Shown piece by piece: positions 6,247 to 11,096 of a stretch of 11,096 nt of DNA. Numbering within the stretch: position 1 is the stretch's first letter; every line of letters starts with the position of its first letter. A model generated the notes under the pieces. That model had not been told where the DNA came from and made no database searches. It worked only from the letters and a program-made list of their open reading frames with translations. Origin of the DNA: Parvularcula sp039033795 (GTDB lineage Bacteria > Pseudomonadota > Alphaproteobacteria > Caulobacterales > Parvularculaceae); assembly GCA_039033795.1 (NCBI GenBank), contig JBCCBY010000077.1, forward strand, positions 1-11,096. Reading direction: 5' to 3'. The position numbers were made by a program, and so were the translations under genes.

Positions 6247-7556
6247 GTTCTCAAACTCCCGCTCTTGTCCAGACACCTCGGTTCTGGAACCTTTTTGGTG
6301 CGCAGACCCTTGGGGCGTTTGCCGATAATTGTCTTCGCAACGCCACGATCGTGGCTATTTTTGCCGCCGCTGGTGCTGCGAGCAAAGACACGCCTTTCTA
6401 CTTCTATGGAGACTTAGCCGAAGAGGCGCCCGCTCTTGTCTCCATGGGCTTCACCATTCCTATCTTTCTCTGCGCCATGATTTCCGGGCAATTTGCCGAC
6501 CGGCTGCCCCGTCATGTCATGGCGAGGCGGCTTAAATTCATCGAACTGCTCTTAATGACCTTCGCGGCGGCTTGGTTTTTCTTGGGCCAGGCGCTTCCGC
6601 TGATTTTAACGCTGGCCTTGATGGGTGCACAGACTGCTTTCTTTCAGCCTGTTCGGTTCGCTCTCATGCCGCAATATTTCCCGGAAAAACAACTGGCACG
6701 CGCCAATGGTGCGGTGCAGGCGGGGACTTTTATCGCCATTGTTACAGGGCTTGGGCTTGGCGGCTATTTTGTGGGGGCCGACAATGGCCGGTTCATCGTC
6801 TCGGCCATGCTGATCGGCGCCGCTGGCATCGGCTTTGTCTTATCGACCTTCTTTCCCGAAGCGCCGCCGCCGGGTCGAGAGCCGGTCGATTGGAACATTC
6901 CCAAAATTGCTTATCGCTACGTCAAAGAGGCCGCCAAGGTCCCTGGCGTTCTTTGGCCGATCTTGGCCAATGGATGTTTTTGGATGGTTGGTGCGATGGT
7001 GTTGGCCAACATGCCGATTTTTATGCGCGATCAGTTGGGAGGGACGGGCCAGGACTATTCCCTTCTCAACGCTATTTTTGCGCTGGGCGCTGGCTTAGGA
7101 TCGATCATCGCTGGCGTCTTTGCGTCACGGCTTAAAGAGCCCAAGGTGATGAGCGCGATCGCTCTTTTGTTTGGTACGCTGATGTTGATTTGCGTTTATG
7201 CGTACACCCGGGTTCCGCTCGATGGACCGTTTGTCTTTTTTAGCGGTCAAGGCTGGCCACTTATCATCATGTTTGTGCTCGCTTCGGCAGCGAACGGCGT
7301 TTTCTCAATCCCCATGCTCACGAGCTATCAGGCCAAAGCGCCAAAAGCGATAAGTGCACGGATTATGGGTGTTGCCAACATGACGAATGGCTTCTTAGCC
7401 ACCGTCGGTGCCATCCTTGCATCGGTTTTCAGGCAACTTGGCGCCGACCCGTCTGAGATCTTCCTGATCATCGCGTTGATGCAGCTTTTCATCTTTCTCA
7501 TCATGTATCGGCGGTACCAACGATTTGGTGGCGCCGGACAGGATCAGTCAGCCTAA
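6243..7556 (+). CDS. MFS transporter, LplT (lysophospholipid transporter)-like, probable CTG start
   Basis: This is an inner-membrane carrier of the major facilitator superfamily. If read from CTG 6243 it has 437 residues, mostly hydrophobic with about twelve helices. The first helix holds LGAFADNCLRNA at about 23-34, like the LGAFNDN signature of LplT and of the membrane half of Aas-type acyltransferases. FFQPVRFALMPQYFP followed by RANGAVQAGTF is also LplT-like. LplT flips lysophospholipids for re-acylation; here the role is inferred only. No acyltransferase or acyl-ACP synthetase gene is next to it. The frame is open from 6213 with no ATG, GTG or TTG before GTG 6351. A start there would cut off the first half of helix one and its conserved Asp-Asn, so I prefer the CTG that overlaps the ccmE stop (CTGA). 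Confidence 0.82.
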   Translation: MSSQTPALVQTPRFWNLFGAQTLGAFADNCLRNATIVAIFAAAGAASKDTPFYFYGDLAEEAPALVSMGFTIPIFLCAMISGQFADRLPRHVMARRLKFIELLLMTFAAAWFFLGQALPLILTLALMGAQTAFFQPVRFALMPQYFPEKQLARANGAVQAGTFIAIVTGLGLGGYFVGADNGRFIVSAMLIGAAGIGFVLSTFFPEAPPPGREPVDWNIPKIAYRYVKEAAKVPGVLWPILANGCFWMVGAMVLANMPIFMRDQLGGTGQDYSLLNAIFALGAGLGSIIAGVFASRLKEPKVMSAIALLFGTLMLICVYAYTRVPLDGPFVFFSGQGWPLIIMFVLASAANGVFSIPMLTSYQAKAPKAISARIMGVANMTNGFLATVGAILASVFRQLGADPSEIFLIIALMQLFIFLIMYRRYQRFGGAGQDQSA

Positions 7557-7588
7557 GAAAAAGCCGCGGACCGGTGATGAAGCCGATG

Positions 7589-7607
7589 GGGCGGTGATTT
7601 ACCGCCC
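7589..7607. terminator. Hairpin between convergent MFS and sqdB genes, candidate bidirectional terminator
   Basis: GGGCGGT and ACCGCCC form a perfect 7-base stem around a 5-base loop (GATTT). It begins 33 bases after the MFS stop and contains the sqdB stop codon, so it could end transcription from both sides. No T run follows on either strand, so its strength is uncertain. Confidence 0.45.
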
Positions 7608-8798
7608 GTCGTTGGGATCGGTGGGATTGCCGTCCACGGACGTCCAAAGCGATGCGCACGGAATGCGGCGTATGTCGCAACGATCGCGATATTTCTCGGC
7701 AATCTCCGTCACCTCAGCGAACAAACCCTTATCCAACGTGATCGGATCAAGGCCAAGGTCGATAAAGTTCTGGTTCTCGACATGCAGATCGTTTTCGTCC
7801 GCCTCGTTCCTGGGGTTATCAACCTGATCGATCTCCGCACCCGTCATATCAGCGATCATCTTCGCCAGATCGCGAACCCGATGAGTCTCGACCATTTGGT
7901 TCATAATGTGCACCCGATCACCGGGTTGGGGTGGGTTGAGGATCGCAAGCTCGACACAGCGGCATGTGTCTTGGATGTGTATAAAAGCGCGGGTTTGACC
8001 GCCCGTGCCATGCACCGTGAGCGGATAGCCGATCGCGGCTTGCATCAAAAAGCGATTGAGGACCGTGCCATAATCGCCATCATAGTCGAAGCGGTTGATG
8101 AGCGCCTCATCCTTTTTGGTCTCTTCAGTCTGTGTGCCCCACACAATGCCTTGATGAAGATCGGTGATCCGCATGTTGTCGTTCTTCGCATAATACTGGA
8201 AGAAAAGCGCGTCTTGCGTTTTTGTCATGTGGTAGATCGAGCCAGGATTGGCTGGGTACAGAATTTCCTGCTCAACCTCGCCGTTAACGCCGGCATCCAC
8301 CTTCACTTTAAGATAACCCTCAGGGATCTTCATTCCCGCAGTACCATAGCCGTAGACGCCCATTGTTCCCAGATGCACGACGTGCACATCAAGACCCGAA
8401 TCCACGATCGCTGCGAGCATGTTGTGGGTGGCGTTAAGGTTGTTATCGACCGTGTACCGCTTATGGGCAGCTGTCTTCATCGAATATGGCGCCGCGCGTT
8501 GCTCAGCAAAATGAACAATTGCATCAGGCTTGAATGAAACAATGAGGTCATGGAACGCATCATAGTCTTTGGACACATCGAGAATACGGCTCTCGATTTT
8601 GTTGTTCGACACCCGCTCCCAGGTCTCCAGACGATCAGACAGCGACGCGATCGGAGTCAGAGATTGGACCTCTAGCTCCACGTCAATCATCCGGCGAGAA
8701 AGGTTGTCAACGATCATCACATCGTGACCGCGTGCAGAGAGATGAAGGGCCGTCGGCCAGCCGCAAAAACCATCTCCGCCGAGGATCATCAGCTTCAT
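7599..8798 (-). CDS. sqdB: UDP-sulfoquinovose synthase (SqdB/SQD1 family)
   Basis: This enzyme makes UDP-sulfoquinovose from UDP-glucose and sulfite, the head-group donor for the sulfolipid SQDG and, in some organisms, for glycans. The 399-residue protein is an extended short-chain dehydrogenase with the NAD-binding start MKLMILGGDGFCGWPTALHL (glycines 7, 8, 10 and 13). It has VDNLSRR, the stretch VQSLTPIASLSDR, and HFAEQRAAPYSM at about 96-107. The catalytic Thr145 lies in LGTMGVYG, and Tyr189/Lys193 in YHMTK. NRFDYDGDYGTVLNRF, HGTGGQTR and NPRNEADEN follow. These match plant SQD1 closely in order and spacing and separate it from ordinary UDP-glucose epimerases. The start ATG is preceded by AAAGG about 8 bases away. 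It lies 103 bases downstream of the polyprenyl sugar-phosphate transferase on the same strand. No sulfolipid glycosyltransferase gene is in the window. Confidence 0.95.
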   Translation of the reverse strand: MKLMILGGDGFCGWPTALHLSARGHDVMIVDNLSRRMIDVELEVQSLTPIASLSDRLETWERVSNNKIESRILDVSKDYDAFHDLIVSFKPDAIVHFAEQRAAPYSMKTAAHKRYTVDNNLNATHNMLAAIVDSGLDVHVVHLGTMGVYGYGTAGMKIPEGYLKVKVDAGVNGEVEQEILYPANPGSIYHMTKTQDALFFQYYAKNDNMRITDLHQGIVWGTQTEETKKDEALINRFDYDGDYGTVLNRFLMQAAIGYPLTVHGTGGQTRAFIHIQDTCRCVELAILNPPQPGDRVHIMNQMVETHRVRDLAKMIADMTGAEIDQVDNPRNEADENDLHVENQNFIDLGLDPITLDKGLFAEVTEIAEKYRDRCDIRRIPCASLWTSVDGNPTDPNDGR

Positions 8799-8901
8799 GG
8801 GGGATGCCTTTGTTTAGAGAATTTCGCTGCTCTTAAGGAACGGCACGCGGTTCGGCAATGTCAGCGTGAGAACAACTAACAACAATGTTACAAATCACTG
8901 A

Positions 8902-10344
8902 TTAGTAGGCGTTTTCGGGTTTCACGACGGCCTTCACCGTGAGCAGAAGGATCCGCATGTCGAACCAGAACGACCAATTTTCGATATAGGACAGGTCATA
9001 GCGCAGCCGGGCCTCCATCTGACCTGGCTCGGACGTCTCGCCTCGATAGCCATTGACCTGCGCCCAACCCGTCATCCCCGGCTTCACCCGATGACGTGCT
9101 GCGTAGTCCTTGATCACCGACGAATAATAAGCGTCATGCTTCAAGGCATGGGGCCTTGGCCCGACGAGCGACATATCGCCCTTTAAGACATTGAAGAGTT
9201 GAGGAAGTTCGTCGAGTGACGTGGCCCGCAGGATCCGCCCCATTCGCGTGATGCGATCATCATCCTTGGTGGCCTGTTGAACATCATCCCCATCTTCCAT
9301 CACGCGCATCGAACGAAACTTGATGATGGGAAAAATGTCTCCTGCCATGCCTTGGCGGCGCTGGACAAAGAAGACAGGCCCTTTGCTGTCGATTTTCACG
9401 GCGATCGCACAGAGCGCCATGATAGGCGATAAGGCGATCAGTGCCACAAAGGCGACGATTCGATCTTCCAGCATCTTGGTGAAAATGTCCCAACCATCAA
9501 TCGGCCGACGCTGGACCAAGTGGGTCGGCGTTCCGCCAACGGTGATCAATCGGCCTGCTCGGGTCACCCACAAAGGGTGCGGCGCGAGGCTCACATTGAT
9601 CGGCAATTGTCGCAATTGATCGAGCAAGCCGTCGAGCTTCGATTCCTCGCCATCTCCTTGCGGGCAGACAACGAGATCATCGACCAAACCCTCTTCCACC
9701 AAGTCTTTCAAAGCCTGGAAGTCTTGCGAGTCCCCCGTGCTCAGTGATCCCGCCTCAAAACGGCTGACGACTTCGATGCTCTGATTGGCGAACTCTGCGC
9801 TGTCAGACAGGACCGAGGTGCGGTGTTCCGAACCGATCATGACAACACGTCGGGACAGAAGACCGCCATCCTGCGAAAGCCGCTTGAGGGTTCGCTCCAC
9901 GAGGTAACGGAGCGCCAGAATACCCACCGACGCCATCAAAGCCCAAGCCAAGAGCCAACCTCGGCTCAAAAGCTGGGTAAGGCCCAAAGAATAGCACGCC
10001 GCAATAAAGCTCAGGACGATCAGCGCCCAACGAAAGATAAGGCCCCGCGCTGTTCGCCAGGCGTTGAGCAATTCGTCAAACCGGAAATAACCGCCCTGCC
10101 TCAACGCCTCGACGTAAATCAGGCTCGTGAGGAACCCTGCTGATGTGAGCACCATGGCGTTGGTGGCCATCAAAAATCCGTCGGGAAGCGTTGTGAGTGT
10201 CGCAAAGGGTGTCGCTGCCCCCGCGGCCAACGTGATCACAGCCACATGGAGCCAAGCCACTATGTCGGCACAGACTTCACGGGAAATCCCACGCCGTTTA
10301 CGTTTCGACGTCGTCTCCATCCGTTGACGAGCGGTAGTCGACAT
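8902..10344 (-). CDS. Undecaprenyl-phosphate sugar phosphotransferase (WcaJ/ExoY-type, exopolysaccharide initiation)
   Basis: This membrane enzyme transfers a sugar 1-phosphate from a nucleotide sugar to undecaprenyl phosphate, the first step in building a surface polysaccharide repeat unit. The 480-residue protein has a basic cytoplasmic start, four transmembrane helices at about 27-45, 57-78, 103-122 and 130-148, and a nucleotide-fold middle domain beginning RRVVMIGSE at about 165. The catalytic bacterial sugar transferase domain runs from about 285 to the end. In that domain a membrane-dipping helix lies at about 296-318, then VFFVQRR, IKFRSM (341-346), TSLDELPQLFNVLKGDMSLV (375-394) with the catalytic pair Asp378/Glu379, GPRPHA, and KPGMTGWAQVNGYRG. 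The sugar is usually glucose or galactose and is not decided here. The start ATG has AAAGG about 14 bases upstream, a rather long gap. A second in-frame ATG is residue 9. Confidence 0.93.
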   Translation of the reverse strand: MSTTARQRMETTSKRKRRGISREVCADIVAWLHVAVITLAAGAATPFATLTTLPDGFLMATNAMVLTSAGFLTSLIYVEALRQGGYFRFDELLNAWRTARGLIFRWALIVLSFIAACYSLGLTQLLSRGWLLAWALMASVGILALRYLVERTLKRLSQDGGLLSRRVVMIGSEHRTSVLSDSAEFANQSIEVVSRFEAGSLSTGDSQDFQALKDLVEEGLVDDLVVCPQGDGEESKLDGLLDQLRQLPINVSLAPHPLWVTRAGRLITVGGTPTHLVQRRPIDGWDIFTKMLEDRIVAFVALIALSPIMALCAIAVKIDSKGPVFFVQRRQGMAGDIFPIIKFRSMRVMEDGDDVQQATKDDDRITRMGRILRATSLDELPQLFNVLKGDMSLVGPRPHALKHDAYYSSVIKDYAARHRVKPGMTGWAQVNGYRGETSEPGQMEARLRYDLSYIENWSFWFDMRILLLTVKAVVKPENAY

Positions 10345-10743
10345 AAAAGTTCTGTTGACCTTTCAGGCCGCTAGAGGCCCCACCAAACGCGATTGATCCC
10401 AGTTGTGCACTACCAGACAATCTCTTTCGGTGCCGTTTATTGCCCTAAGCTCATGACACAACACTCTTTCCTTCTGGAAAACGTATTATCGATACCAGGT
10501 CAAGCGAGTGGGCCGCAGCAATCGTTAAGGACAGACTGAATTGAATCTTAGGCGGTATTGAACCCAGAGGTTGTTGTTCTCACAATTCTCCAACCTTGTG
10601 CAAGTTTCTTCGGCATCGGGTTCTCGCGCGGGGGTGTCGAGGGTGAGCGAATTTGTCGTATAATGCTCGACGACGGGGCATCCGTTTGTCACGGATCGTC
10701 CACGCCTCTATGGCCGCAAGACGAGTAAGAAGCGCGAGGACCT
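10345..10743. other. Divergent gene-free region between the sugar transferase and cysQ
   Basis: This 399-base stretch is less G+C rich than the genes beside it, and no frame in it reads like a protein. It should carry promoters for both the leftward transferase/sqdB pair and rightward cysQ. I see a TATAAT at 10659-10664, GTCGAG/CTCGAC arms around it (10636-10641 and 10666-10671), a GTGCAC palindrome near 10406, a TATCGATA-like palindrome near 10488-10495, and AAAGG before the transferase start. I see no tRNA or riboswitch pattern. It is longer than most gaps in the window, so a small RNA or regulator site is possible but not shown. Confidence 0.5.
10659..10664 (+). promoter_or_regulatory. Candidate -10 box (TATAAT) of the cysQ promoter
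   Basis: A consensus TATAAT lies 79 bases before the cysQ ATG, giving a plausible leader. No good TTGACA-like box is found 16-18 bases upstream, and the hexamers there are poor matches. The call rests on the -10 match and position only. An inverted repeat (GTCGAG...CTCGAC) surrounds it and might be an operator. Confidence 0.35.
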
Positions 10744-11096
10744 ATGAACCCTTTTCAGACCGCGATGGTTGCGGCGGCCGTGGACGCGAGCCGGTTAATC
10801 CTCGAGATTTATCGCCAAGGCGGCGAGCACCAAACAAAAGATGACGGCTCGCCCGTGACCCTTGCCGATGAAAAGGGTGAGGCCGCCATCTTAGAGACTT
10901 TGCGAAAAGCCCATCCGGCGGTTCCCATATTGGCGGAAGAATCGGTCGCAGCGGGCGATGTGCCTGACGTCGGCGATCAGTTTTTTCTCGTCGATCCGCT
11001 TGATGGAACAAAGGAGTTTGTGACGGGCACAGATGAGTACACCGTGAACATTGCTTTGATTGAAAAAGGTATCCCTGTTCTCGGTGTGGTCACCAC
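10744..11096 (+). CDS. cysQ: 3'(2'),5'-bisphosphate nucleotidase CysQ (N-terminal part, runs off the window)
   Basis: CysQ belongs to the inositol monophosphatase superfamily and removes the 3'-phosphate of PAP (and PAPS), by-products of sulfate assimilation and sulfotransfer, giving AMP. The visible 117 residues include SPVTLADEKGE at about 36-46, the metal-binding glutamates in ILAEES (Glu65/Glu66), DPLDGTKEFV at 84-93 with metal-binding Asp84 and Asp87, and TVNIALIEKGIPVLGVV at 100-116. KEFV after DPLDGT is typical of CysQ and argues against plain inositol monophosphatase. The ATG at 10744 has GAGG 4 bases upstream. It is divergent from the sugar transferase. The C-terminal half, with the last metal ligand, lies outside the window. 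Confidence 0.92.
   Translation, partial: MNPFQTAMVAAAVDASRLILEIYRQGGEHQTKDDGSPVTLADEKGEAAILETLRKAHPAVPILAEESVAAGDVPDVGDQFFLVDPLDGTKEFVTGTDEYTVNIALIEKGIPVLGVVT

Noticed and set aside
6351..7556. MFS protein starting at GTG 6351
   Set aside because: It would remove the conserved LGAFADN segment of the first helix; kept only as the alternative start.
7782..8537. 251-codon open frame on the plus strand opposite sqdB
   Set aside because: The opposite strand encodes a near-complete match to the SqdB/SQD1 pattern; this frame is its shadow with no recognisable motif.
1..11096. Mobile element, CRISPR, phage, toxin-antitoxin or defence genes
   Set aside because: No transposase, integrase, spaced direct repeats or known defence motifs were seen on either strand; gene content is housekeeping and envelope-related.

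Overview
The window looks like an ordinary chromosomal segment of an alphaproteobacterium. The evidence is the rpmE type, a CcmC-CcmD-CcmE cytochrome c maturation run, an alphaproteobacterial style of sugar-phosphate transferase, and fairly even, moderately high G+C coding sequence throughout. I cannot fix the genus. I see no tRNA, rRNA, insertion sequence, CRISPR array, phage gene or attachment site.

Left part (1-3041, minus strand): the N-terminal piece of an unrecognised multi-pass membrane protein, then threonine synthase (thrC), then a membrane-anchored paraoxonase/SMP-30-like beta-propeller protein. The three genes point the same way, with short gaps that hold inverted repeats. The paraoxonase-like protein keeps the fold signatures and the two cysteines of the family. 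By eye it lacks the catalytic histidine pair and both acidic ligands of the catalytic calcium.

Middle part (3281-7556, plus strand): a tight run of rpmE (ribosomal protein L31), a DinF-type MATE exporter, ccmC, ccmD, ccmE and an LplT-like MFS transporter. ccmC/ccmD, ccmD/ccmE and ccmE/MFS all overlap by 4 bases (ATGA, ATGA, CTGA), which suggests translational coupling. The last junction implies a rare CTG start for the MFS gene. ccmD and the true starts of ccmE and the MFS gene are easily missed or misplaced by automatic annotation.

Right part (7599-11096): on the minus strand, an undecaprenyl-phosphate sugar phosphotransferase (first step of surface polysaccharide assembly) lies upstream of sqdB (UDP-sulfoquinovose synthase). 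Divergently, across a 399-base gene-free region, a partial cysQ (3'(2'),5'-bisphosphate nucleotidase) begins and runs off the window. UDP-sulfoquinovose synthesis uses sulfite, and CysQ clears the PAP by-product of sulfate assimilation, so this end carries a plausible sulfur-sugar theme. Whether the sulfoquinovose goes to sulfolipid or to a polysaccharide cannot be decided here.

No clearly novel multi-gene system is visible. The points most worth checking are the catalytically altered paraoxonase-like protein, the CTG-initiated transporter fused to the ccm run, and the pairing of sqdB with a polysaccharide-initiating transferase.
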